The notes beneath the pieces were generated by a model that worked only from the letters and a program-made list of their open reading frames with translations, did not search any database and was not told the DNA's origin. From NCBI GenBank assembly GCA_964621165.1, contig CAZULC010000018.1, positions 1 through 41,399 of the forward strand: DNA of 41,399 nt, read 5' to 3'. The position numbers were made by a program, and so were the translations under genes. Numbering within the stretch: the stretch's first letter is position 1; each line of letters starts with the position of its first letter. The DNA comes from UMGS1696 sp964621165. GTDB lineage: Bacteria; Bacillota; Clostridia; Oscillospirales; CAG-272. This document shows, piece by piece, positions 25,229 through 33,723 of the stretch.

Positions 25229-26817
25229 ATGGAGAATAAAATCAACCGCACACTTGACCGCGACCTGCTGGCCTCGCTCCTGCCGTCCTTCCTCGGAATC
25301 CACATCCTCGACGATTTCATCGGATTTTTCGTCGACACATACATCGCGGTGTTTTTGGCAGGCTGACCGATGCGGTTTTCACCCACGACGCGGAATACCT
25401 GAAAAGCAACATTATCGGAATCGCGCTGTGCCTCGTGTTCAAAATCTTCTGCGAGCCTTTGATTTTCGCGTTTTTCTCCTCCCGTTCCGTCTACGGCTCA
25501 TGCGATTTCACACGGAAGCTGCTGTCCCACTACCTGCGCAAGCCCTACACTTCGATTCCAGACAATCAGGCTGGGGACATTCCGTCGCGAATTGATTACG
25601 ATATAATGGATTTTGTCCGGGAAAAACTTGAACAAACCGCGAACCGGATTCTGCTTCCGGTGTTTATGGTATATCTTTTTTGCAATTTTACAAAAGTAGA
25701 ACCATATCTACGGCGTAATAGCAACTCTCGCAGTAGCAGTTACATATATCGCACCAATAGCGGTGAGAAAAGTTCTCGCGAAATATGACGAAGCCGAAAG
25801 AAATTACCGCTCCAGTATGCATACCACTGAAACCGAGCTTGCCTCCCATGCATGCTATCTCAAGGAAATGGGACTTGAAGTTCGTCTGATGGACAAAATG
25901 CAGTCGCTGTTTGACAGTTTTTGGAAAGAAACCCGCCTGAAAAGGATGCGCTGTGAAGCCGGAGTGGATGTTTTCTGGATGTATTTGCTCGATTGCCGTG
26001 CAGCTTGTGATAATCATTGCAGAGGCGTTTCTGCTGTCGGAGAGGAAAATCAGCTTCGGTGAGATTGCCGCAATTCTGTCACTTGTGGGGAGTATGACGT
26101 TCCTGCTCGACAAAGCGTCGGGACTAATCACGGTCAAGCCGATTCTCAAAAACCTTTACGACCGCCTGCGTTTCTTCTGCGAAAGTGAGGACGACAAAAC
26201 CACGCCCGCAAACGCAGTCGAGAGCGAAAATATAGTCGAGTGCCATGGCGTGACGGCAAAATACGACGATAAGATTGTGTTTGAAAACCTCACCCTCGCG
26301 GTTCCGAAAAACAAAATCACGCTTCTCAAGGGAGCCAACGGAAGCGGAAAGTCCACACTGGTCAGCATGATATGCGGCTTCGAGCGCGTGTCATGTGGTA
26401 AAATTTTCCTGAACGGCAGGGAAGCGGGAGAGTCAAGCTATAATTTCATCAGCCTGTCGTCCCAAAGCTCGACATTGTTCAAGTACGCCGGAGTCCGTAA
26501 AAACATAATGCTCGGCGGATGCAGCTGTAAAATTCAACTCAGCGCGGACGGGCTGATGACAAAATTCTCCCTCGAAAGCCTGAAAGACAGACCGACCACA
26601 GAAAATCTGTCCGGCGGGGAAGCACAGAGGGCGAAAATCCTGCGGGCATTACTGAAGGAAGCGAACCTTATCATTCCTCGACGAGCCGGAAAACAACCTC
26701 GACGTCGACGCCGTCTGAATTCCCGTAGATGAGCTGAAGCGGTAGAAAAAGAGTATTCTTATCGTGTCGCACTTCTCGAATTTTGACAAAATCGCGGACT
26801 GTGTGTTTGCAATCTAA
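25229..26817 (+). pseudogene. ABC half-transporter relic 2
   Basis: This is a second decayed half-transporter, starting 55 bases after relic 1 with a good GGAGG site. The membrane domain reads from MENKINRTLDRDLLASLLPSF through ALCLVFKIFCEPLIFAFFSS to CSIAVQLVIIIAEAFLL, and the ATPase keeps KGANGSGKSTLVSM (Walker A), LSGGEAQRAKILRALL (signature), FLDEPENNLD (Walker B) and LIVSHFSNFDKIADCVFAI. Lesions: one T lost from the run near 25350; a frameshift near 25700; another near 25960; one base gained near 26680; and in-frame TGA and TAG in the last 40 codons. It probably formed a heterodimer with relic 1; both halves are dead. Confidence 0.85.
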
Positions 26818-26842
26818 GCGTTAACAATAAGCAAAAACATAT

Positions 26843-26884
26843 AAAAAAGCTCGAATGTCAAACCAGCACTCGGGCTTTTCTTTT
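26843..26884 (+). terminator. Terminator after the ABC relics
   Basis: AAAAAGC-t-CGA (up to 26854) pairs with TCG-g-GCTTTT (26870-26879) and is followed by CTTTTTG. It still looks functional and marks the end of the former ABC operon. Confidence 0.7.
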
Positions 26885-26893
26885 TGTCAAACA

Positions 26894-27391
26894 TTACCTG
26901 ACAAAGTGAATCCTGCTTTTGTCGAATCTGTTTTCCTGTTCCCTTTTTTCAGCCGAATAGCCAACGGGGAAGAGCGAGAACGCTTCAAGTCTGTCCGGCA
27001 GATCAAGAATCTGTCTCACCGCGTCCATTCTGTCCTGATTTGGCGCAATTCCCATCCAAACTCCGCCGAGACCGAGAGATTCCGTCATAAGCCACATGTT
27101 TTCCTGTGCAATAGCGAGGTCAATTTGTGCATATTCGGGGAACCACAGACCTTCCTTCCTGTAAACCGGCACTATTATCACCGGAGCGTCAGCTGCACAT
27201 CCGGAATAACGGTGAGCCGTCGCCAATGCCTTGATTTTTTCCTTGTCCGTGACTACATAGAATTCCCACGGCTGCTGGTTTCCTGCCGAAGGAGCCTGCA
27301 TTCCCGCACGGATTATCTCGAGGATTTTCTCCTCTTCAACAGGCCTGTCATCATACTTCCGGATGCTGATCCGAGTAAATATTTCATTCAT
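26894..27391 (-). CDS. Nitroreductase-family FMN protein
   Basis: This 165-residue protein belongs to the small nitroreductase family of flavoenzymes, which reduce nitro compounds, quinones or similar electrophiles with NAD(P)H. The FMN-binding start reads FTRISIRKYDDRPVEEEKI, followed by MQAPSAGNQQPWEFYVV, ENMWLMTESLGLGGVWMGI and FSLFPVGYSAEKR, the conserved C-terminal FMN contacts. AAAGGA lies eight bases before the ATG. It follows the metallo-hydrolase gene by 15 bases in one operon. It is intact although it lies between pseudogenes. Confidence 0.93.
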   Translation of the reverse strand: MNEIFTRISIRKYDDRPVEEEKILEIIRAGMQAPSAGNQQPWEFYVVTDKEKIKALATAHRYSGCAADAPVIIVPVYRKEGLWFPEYAQIDLAIAQENMWLMTESLGLGGVWMGIAPNQDRMDAVRQILDLPDRLEAFSLFPVGYSAEKREQENRFDKSRIHFVR

Positions 27392-27406
27392 AACTATAAT
27401 CCTTTC

Positions 27407-28027
27407 TTATAGAATCAACTGGACTTCGACTTTGCTTTTTACCAGCGAAGCAAACCTTTCGCCGTCCGTTTTGTTTCCCACAATCGCGCCGTAGTGGTAG
27501 GGAATCACCTTTTTCACCTTCATTTTGTCAGCCAGTTCCGCCGCCTCACCTGCGTCCATGGTGTAGGTTCCGCCTATTGGCAGAAAAGCAAGGTCAGCCG
27601 CAACCGCCTCAGCTTCAGGAGTCGCATCAGTGTCTCCGGCGACGTAAATCCGCTGACCTTCAACCTCAACCACATACCCCAGCCAGCCGAATTCCTTTTT
27701 GTGCATGGGTTTGTTCGTGTTGTAAGCCGGAATTGCCGTCACATTCACCCCGCTGACAACCGCGCTTTCCCCCGGCTCCATCATCACGGAGCTGCCGCCG
27801 AACCCGGCCTTCGAGAGATCATTTTCCATGGACTTTGGCGCGACGAACAGGGTGGAATCATTCATCACCTTGACAATATCCTCAGGTGAAAAGTGGTCGA
27901 AATGCGAATGTGTTATAAAGATAACATCCGCGTCGTGAGAATGATCGGAAATCATGAACGGGTCGAAGTAAACCGTGCTTCCGGAGACAATTCTGACGCT
28001 ACTGTGAGCGTTTATTGTAGTTTTCAT
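27407..28027 (-). CDS. MBL-fold metallo-hydrolase (UPF0173-like)
   Basis: This 206-residue protein has the metallo-beta-lactamase fold in the short form of the UPF0173/UlaG-like group. Metal ligands are in THSHFDHFS, VAGDTDATPE and PYHYGAIVG. The beta-strand pattern from IVSGSTVYFDPFMI to VAGDTD is complete. Members cleave phosphodiesters, lactones or other esters; the substrate here is unknown. GAGGTG is the ribosome binding site, with a consensus promoter upstream. The downstream nitroreductase gene is co-transcribed, perhaps for detoxification. Confidence 0.9.
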   Translation of the reverse strand: MKTTINAHSSVRIVSGSTVYFDPFMISDHSHDADVIFITHSHFDHFSPEDIVKVMNDSTLFVAPKSMENDLSKAGFGGSSVMMEPGESAVVSGVNVTAIPAYNTNKPMHKKEFGWLGYVVEVEGQRIYVAGDTDATPEAEAVAADLAFLPIGGTYTMDAGEAAELADKMKVKKVIPYHYGAIVGNKTDGERFASLVKSKVEVQLIL

Positions 28028-28063
28028 TCAAACACCTCAGCTTCCATAATTTTACCTGACTAT

Positions 28064-28092
28064 ATTATACCAAAACAGTTTTAAAAAGGCAA
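28064..28092 (-). promoter_or_regulatory. Sigma-A promoter for the metallo-hydrolase/nitroreductase operon
   Basis: On the minus strand TTGCCT (28087-28092) and TATAAT (28064-28069) are 17 bases apart, with a leader of about 30 bases. Confidence 0.75.
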
Positions 28093-28248
28093 TAGAAGAT
28101 CAGTATTTTTGAGAAAAAACAGCTTCCGAACAAGAGAAAAATGTGATAAAATTGAAAAAACCTAAAAAATCAGCGGAAATTTTTAAAAATCCCTTAACCA
28201 AACGCTGCAAAGTGGAACTATAAAGGTGAAAAATAAGGAGGTCGTGTA

Positions 28249-28716
28249 ATGGACAAAAAACGGCATATTCTCTCATGGATGAGAGTCTCAAAAGCATATA
28301 CGCATACGCGGCGGCAAGGGTTTCATGCAGGGAAGACGCGGAAGATCTGGGCGGAGAAATAATCGTGGCGCTTCTCGAAAGCTGTGAGTCAATCAAAATA
28401 TGGTCGACGAAATCAAAACAAAACCGGATTCGTCCCGCTATCTCTGCTTCACAAAGAACGAGATTGACAGACCCACCGAAATCCTCGCCCCAGAATTCGA
28501 CGGCATGGTTAAGCTCTGGGAAGACGTTTACGCCACTATGCGCAGAATCGTCATAAACCGCGCGCCGCAATACATCCACGGCAAGATTTACGGAATCACC
28601 TATCCCTGTTCTACTACGAGGCGGTGGGAATCATCTGCGGCTCCATCCTCGACAGCGGCGCGCTGTATTTGCCCGACTTCGACTACCCAGCGGCGGTGTA
28701 CTTCATAAAGGAATAA
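28249..28716 (+). pseudogene. Sigma-70-like factor relic 1
   Basis: A strong AAGGAGG site precedes ATG GAC and a run of six A; adding one A restores MDKKTAYSLMDESLKSIYAYAAARV, continuing into CREDAEDLGGEIIVALLES. This is sigma-70 region 2 of an ECF-type factor. The middle of the gene, including region 4, is deleted: after about 45 codons the sequence jumps to a C-terminal piece (FDGMVKLWEDVYATMRRIV, then in another frame LFYYEAVGIICGSILDSG) and ends with a normal stop. The same LYYEA element recurs in relic 2, so both belonged to one unusual family with a long C-terminal domain. Confidence 0.75.
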
Positions 28717-28821
28717 AAAAATTCGTTTTTTCTCAAAAAATTCCCAGCCAAATCCCAACTCACGTTACTCAATAGATGAAAACAACATGTTGATTTCAAA
28801 AAAGAAGGCGAGCTGACCAAA

Positions 28822-30491
28822 TTGACGGAAAAAAACTTCTGTACACCTTTGAGCAGGAGATGCTGCCGAAAATCTATGGCTTCTACCGGCTTAAGCTGAA
28901 CACTGAACACCACCGATGACGCGGAGGATCTTTCTCAGGACATCAGCCTCGATGTGCTTAAGGCAATAAACGCCGGAAAGAAAATCGAGAACCTGAACGC
29001 CTTCGTGTGGAGCATATCGAACCACATGTTCTACAACTGGCTGCGCAAAAAGAAAAACGGCACAACCGTATATTTATCAGAATTTTTAACTTCCGAGGAC
29101 GATATTGACAACGAATACCTCCTTCGCGAACAGAAAAATCTCCTGCGCCGCGAGCTGTCACTGATGTCCGGCAACTACCGCAAGGCCGTCGTCATGCACT
29201 ACTTTGACGGCATGTCATGCGAGGAAATCGGCGAGGTTCTCGGACGGCAGGCGGGTACGGTCAAATGGTGGCTCAACGACGCGAGAGAAGCAATTGAGAA
29301 AGGAATGAATAAAATGAGAGAATACGTAGAAAAAAGCTATCGCCCCGGCAGACTCAACGTAAGTTTTACAGGTACACCCGGAGCAAACGGAGAGCCGAGA
29401 ACCTGCGTACAGCGCAAATCAACCCAGAACATCCTCCTTGCCGCGTACAAAAAGCCCATGACTATAACTGAGCTTTGCGAGGAATTAGGAATTTCCGCCC
29501 CTTACATCAAGGATGAAGTACAGTACCTTGTAGACAATCAGCTTATGTGCGAGCCTGTCCTTAGGAAATACCAGACCGACTTCGTAATCAGCAACGGAAA
29601 CAGCCCGGAGGACGGAAATTTGGTTTACTCCACCGCTTACCCGGAATTCTATAATAAGCTGATGGACTTCCTCGAATCAAAGAAGGACGTCCTGACCTCG
29701 CCCCGCTTCAACACCGCCGGATTTGAGTGGAACCGCCTCTTTATGGGTGTACATACACATGATCACGGACATTGCGGTTGGGCAGTACCGTTATAATGAG
29801 AATGTAGAATATTCAGCCGTGCCATACTATAACATCCCCCTCAGACCTACGGCGGAAAGTAGATTGCTCTCGGCTTCGATTGCAGCGTTCCCTCATCAAA
29901 ATTCGGTCCGTGGAGGGATTACAGTGTATTTAACAGTCCTGTACACCACGAAAACGCGCAGTGCTTCTTCCACAAATGGAGCGGAAATGACTGCTCACCC
30001 TTCTTCGACACGCCGGAGGAAACCTTTGCCATTTGTCGGGAGATAATCACAGGTGAAAAGACGATAGACAGCCTTGATGAGGACGAAAAGTACCTGTTCA
30101 GCATAGCCCTCGAGAAAAAGCTGTTCATCAAAACCGAGGACGGATACAAACAGAATTATTATTTTGTCAGCCTCCACGAATATAAGGAAATCGTGAAAAT
30201 GGCGTGCGAATTTTACGGGGAGGTTTCGGATATTATAGTTAAAACTTATCAGGCTATTCTTGATAAGGAACTGCCCTGTACTACGAAGCAACTGAAATCC
30301 CCGCGACGGACCACTTCTTCTTCGCTGATGGTACCGATGACTCCAACAAGGGCCGCCGAATTCACCCGTATGAGCTGCTTTGTTATGCTTTGTGTAAGTA
30401 TGGCAACCATTTGCGAATGTACGCAGGTCAGAGCGTGACAAACAAGAAGATAATTCATCATTGTGACTGCGGAATTCTTTTTCCTCTGTAA
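28822..30491 (+). pseudogene. Sigma-70-like factor with winged helix and long C-terminal domain, relic 2
   Basis: Reconstructed order: region 2 (LLYTFEQEMLPKIYGFYRLK, NTTDDAEDLSQDISLDVLKA, AFVWSISNHMFYNWLRKK); region 4 (MHYFDGMSCEEIGEVLGRQ and AGTVKWWLNDAREA); a winged helix (ITELCEELGISAPYIKDEVQ); and a sensor-like C-terminal part (for instance FGPWRDYSVFNSPVHHEN and CFFHKWSGND). Lesions: one A missing in the run at 28829-28835 after the putative TTG start; an exact 7-base tandem duplication CTGAACA at 28896-28909; a frameshift near 29730; a TAG replacing a probable Trp codon near 29866; and a deletion near 30270 joining KELP to LYYEA. An open stretch of 843 bases (28954-29796) survives. The end overlaps the opposite-strand relic, so that boundary is uncertain. 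Confidence 0.75.
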
Positions 30492-31657
30492 TCCTCTCGC
30501 GCGTAAGCTCAGCCATACCCTTTGCCAGCTCGGATTTATCGAATCGTCCGCAGGATATCCTACAAGATAGCGGTAGATGTGCTTGAGAACATCGTCAATC
30601 CGCGGCTGAAATTCACTTTTCACGTCAGGCGGAGCCATATCGAAGTAAGTTTTCGCGTAAACCGGCAGATTAAGATTTTTTGTGATTCCGCCGTCGGTGT
30701 AGTCTTTTTCGTCAGCGCTGACCGCACAGTTTAGGAGTATACCGATTCGTCCGGCATGGTACTGAGCGGCGGCGTATACATACTGCGTTTTTGCGCTTAT
30801 GGTCTGATTCTTTATCTTGGCCAGATGTTCCTGATGATGGTATACATATTCCGCGGACTCCAAAACCCCCATGACAATCTGCTGATAAAGATCAGGCATT
30901 TTTGTCCGAATTCCGGAGTCGCGTGCCGCCTGAAGATATACCGTCCTGTCAAAGTGCATTGTGTACCTGTAGGTCTCCCATGGCAGTGATGGATTAAGCC
31001 GGCGGTATTTTTCCGACTTGAAGACCTTCATGGCATCGTTGAAAATCTCCATGTACTTCTGATAACCAAGGGCTATGTTGTTTTTGTGCTGCCAGTCGTT
31101 GTTCCACTTGATGGCAGGACAGCCGTATTTCCGGTTGCCGAGACAGCGCAGTATGAACGCACGTGTAGTCTCGCTTTCGATATTTTCGTAATCCTTAATG
31201 TATGAAGCACCGTCAGTAAAGTATTTGTGGATTTTTTACCCTGCAGATTGATTCCTATGTCCGATCTGTGCAGGTGAAAGGAGTTAAGCACCAGTCCCTG
31301 ATAATACAGCTCGCGGATGTGCAGATCAATATCGTTCTGAGCCACTGCGTACGATCAGATTGTGGATCCGGTAAGCTTTGCCTGTGTCAAGCCCTCTTCC
31401 GTTCTGGAAAAGCACATCCGCCAATTCAATTCGAGAAGCTGGTCTTTTTCCTCGGAGGTGATGTTCTCTGGCTGACGTTTGTAAATGTTTTCGCTTATAA
31501 AACGGTCGTTCCACGCCTTCAGCTCAAATACCTGCTCCAATCCCGCGTAAATTGATGTTATGATTTCGTTCTTTGTCATGTCTGACTTTATTTTCGGACG
31601 AATCAACTGATTTACTGTCTTGTAATTTGAATAATACTGAGTGTGACTTTCTTTCAT
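30492..31657 (-). pseudogene. Unrecognised protein relic on the minus strand
   Basis: Three open stretches on the minus strand join into one former protein of about 390 residues. It starts near MKESHTQYYSNYKTVNQLI, continues TKNEIITSIYAGLEQVFEL, then HIRELYYQGLVLNSFHLHR, CLGNRKYGCPAIKWNNDW and a helical part (MEIFNDAMKVFKSEKYRRL, VMGVLESAEYVYHHQEHLA). Frameshifts lie near 31350, 31230 and 30550. No domain was recognised. A TTGACA stands about 20 bases before the first ATG with a poor -10. It converges on sigma relic 2, and the last 50 bases could belong to either. Confidence 0.6.
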
Positions 31658-31810
31658 ATAAAACTTCAATGGATATATTCTGTCAATTAAAGTGAATAAA
31701 TAAAAATACAAAAGAATTGTATCCAAATTATAGAAAATACTATCATTATTTTACCACATATGCACGAAAATGCAAAGAGAAGCCGGCGAATTAATGCGGA
31801 TTTTCTGAAA

Positions 31811-31850
31811 AATATAAGTCTCCTCAAGTCCAATGAACCTAAAGGAGACT
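31811..31850 (-). terminator. Terminator after the GH97 gene
   Basis: On the minus strand AGTCTCCT (31843-31850) pairs with AGGAGACT (31817-31824) around an 18-base loop, followed by TATATTTTTC. It ends the aldo/keto reductase-GH97 operon. Confidence 0.75.
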
Positions 31851-31864
31851 ATCATACGCAAATC

Positions 31865-33676
31865 TTATTCCACAGGAGTAAATCTCATGATGTATCCGCC
31901 GCCGTGCTGTACGCTGACTGAAATCTCACTCTCTGCGGTGACGTTTTCAATCACATCCATCACGACAGCCTGACGTTCGCCCGCCTTTTCATGGAACAAC
32001 GCCGCCGTATATTTTTTCCCTTTTTCGAGGAACAGCGGATTGTACCCGAACTTTCTCTCATTCAATGAGATTCCGCCGGCAAGCCATGTTTTCCCGTACC
32101 TGCGCGCGATGTTCACCGCCTCACCGACCTCAGCGTCAATCACATACAGCTCGTCCCATTTTTCCGGGAAGTTTCGGTAAAGCTCCACTGACGCGGGAAC
32201 GCTGTAATATTCCTCGGGCTTGCTTCCCATAGAGTGGATCCCGTTCTCAATCAGAACCGACAGCGCAATCTGGAACCCCATGGAGGTTTTCTCCGTGTCG
32301 CGGGAATAGAGCTGCTCGGTTACGTCGGCTGTACCCACGGCTGAACGGAGAAATGGAATCAGGGTGTATTGCTCGCAGGTTATGCCGCCCTGTTCCTGAC
32401 CGCGGATTGCTTCTCTCGCCAGAGCGTTGGGCCAAGTCCGGATCTCGCCTGACGGAGGATTGGAGCCGTGTGCGTTCACAAGCAGATGATACCTTGCCGC
32501 GTCACGGTAGATGTCGTCGTAGAGCTGCATGGTTTTCTGCGAATCATTGTAGAAGAAGTCAACCTTGATTCCCACAATTCCGGCTTCCGACCACTCCCTG
32601 AACCGCGCCAGACGATCTTCTTTTGATTCTACGTCGGTTTTGTTAACCCACGCGATGAGCTTTACGCCTTTTTCGTCAGCATGAGCCTTTACGTCGCCGA
32701 ACCAGTCCCGCATTCCCTCGTAACGTATACCGGGTTTTGTATGGCATTCCGGCTGCCAGCGTTCGTCGAGGATGTAGTACTTCCATCCCATATCAGCCGC
32801 CAAATCTATGAACTTTTTGTGAATTTCAGGGTCTTCCTGACCGCCGTAATAGCTGACCCATGACCATGACGACAGTCCCGGCTCCACCCACTTCTCGAAT
32901 TCATAAGCCGGATCAGGCGCGGGACTCAGGTTTTCTACCATTGTATTCTGTAAAATGTCCGCAGGAGAGCCGATTATCACGCACCGCCACGGTGAAGCAA
33001 AGGGAATCGAGGTCTGTACAGGCTCCGTCTGAACAAGGTCGAAAATCAGCTTCATGCAGCTGCCGTTTTCCAGTCTGAGCATTGAGCCAGTGTAGTTCCC
33101 GTGACGGTCCGCCTCCATGATTAGCGCGTATTTTCCCTCCGTCTCAAACAGCATAGGAAGGGAAGGAAGAATACCATCTCCGGTCACGCCGATTTTTCCG
33201 GCAAGATAATTGTCCTCATACATGAAGTTACGTCCGCTTCTCGGCATGTACCAGATTTTTGCACCTTCGGGAAGCGTGAATCCGGTGCTTTCCGCGTCAA
33301 CGTCAACCGTTATTGGAGCAGGTCCGCCGTCAATAAAATAGCGGTAAGCCACGCCGCCGTCGTATGAGCGGAGTACCAAATCAAACTTCACACCGCTTTT
33401 GTTGAAATGCAGGGTCTTGCAGTTCGCGTGATTCGTGTAAACGCTCTTTTTTCCTGAGAGGGTGGGATTTTTTTCGTCAATAACGGAGTCTTCCTCGGAT
33501 ATGAATTCGAGTCCGGTGGTAAAGTCCCCGGCGCTTGTCCTGATGCCCATGCACGACGGCTCAAGCACAGTAACCCCGTCCTGCCTGACTGAATAGCAGA
33601 GTCCGCCGCACTGGGTCAGAGTCAATGAAACAGCGGTGTTGTCTGAAGGGGAGAATAATTCAAATTTCTTTTCCAT
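31865..33676 (-). CDS. Glycoside hydrolase family 97 protein
   Basis: The product (603 aa) is a GH97 enzyme, a family of alpha-glucosidases and alpha-galactosidases best known from Bacteroides. The N-terminal beta-super-sandwich (about 1-250) contains DGGVAYRYFI and IWYMPRSGRNFMYED. The barrel has GLSSWSWVSYYGG, YYILDERWQPE, LIAWVNKTDV and GIVGIKVDFFYNDSQ with D373 at the position of the nucleophile in retaining members; HGSNPPSGEIRTWPNALARE follows. A nucleophile Asp here points to the retaining, alpha-galactosidase-type group. No signal peptide is present, so it works in the cytoplasm on imported oligosaccharides, unlike the periplasmic Bacteroides enzymes. It lies 47 bases after the aldo/keto reductase gene in one operon. 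Confidence 0.93.
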   Translation of the reverse strand: MEKKFELFSPSDNTAVSLTLTQCGGLCYSVRQDGVTVLEPSCMGIRTSAGDFTTGLEFISEEDSVIDEKNPTLSGKKSVYTNHANCKTLHFNKSGVKFDLVLRSYDGGVAYRYFIDGGPAPITVDVDAESTGFTLPEGAKIWYMPRSGRNFMYEDNYLAGKIGVTGDGILPSLPMLFETEGKYALIMEADRHGNYTGSMLRLENGSCMKLIFDLVQTEPVQTSIPFASPWRCVIIGSPADILQNTMVENLSPAPDPAYEFEKWVEPGLSSWSWVSYYGGQEDPEIHKKFIDLAADMGWKYYILDERWQPECHTKPGIRYEGMRDWFGDVKAHADEKGVKLIAWVNKTDVESKEDRLARFREWSEAGIVGIKVDFFYNDSQKTMQLYDDIYRDAARYHLLVNAHGSNPPSGEIRTWPNALAREAIRGQEQGGITCEQYTLIPFLRSAVGTADVTEQLYSRDTEKTSMGFQIALSVLIENGIHSMGSKPEEYYSVPASVELYRNFPEKWDELYVIDAEVGEAVNIARRYGKTWLAGGISLNERKFGYNPLFLEKGKKYTAALFHEKAGERQAVVMDVIENVTAESEISVSVQHGGGYIMRFTPVE

Positions 33677-33723
33677 ATGTACCTCGCTTGGGAGTTTTCG
33701 CGACGCTGAAAGCTGACGGCGGC

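Noticed and set aside
28954..29796. Intact sigma factor gene of 280 codons
   Set aside because: The open stretch lacks the first part of sigma region 2, which lies upstream in another frame across the 7-base duplication, and its C-terminal domain continues past the stop in other frames.
30193..30438. Separate small plus-strand protein
   Set aside because: Its first half is the in-frame tail of sigma relic 2 and the second half is out of frame after a deletion, so it is part of the relic.
23692..31657. Frameshifts explained only by homopolymer sequencing error
   Set aside because: Some lesions are single-base losses in A/T runs and could be errors, but exact 5- and 7-base duplications, nonsense codons and internal deletions occur in the same genes, while long neighbouring genes with similar A runs (lacZ, gnd, purN start) stay open. 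Read-level checks would settle it.
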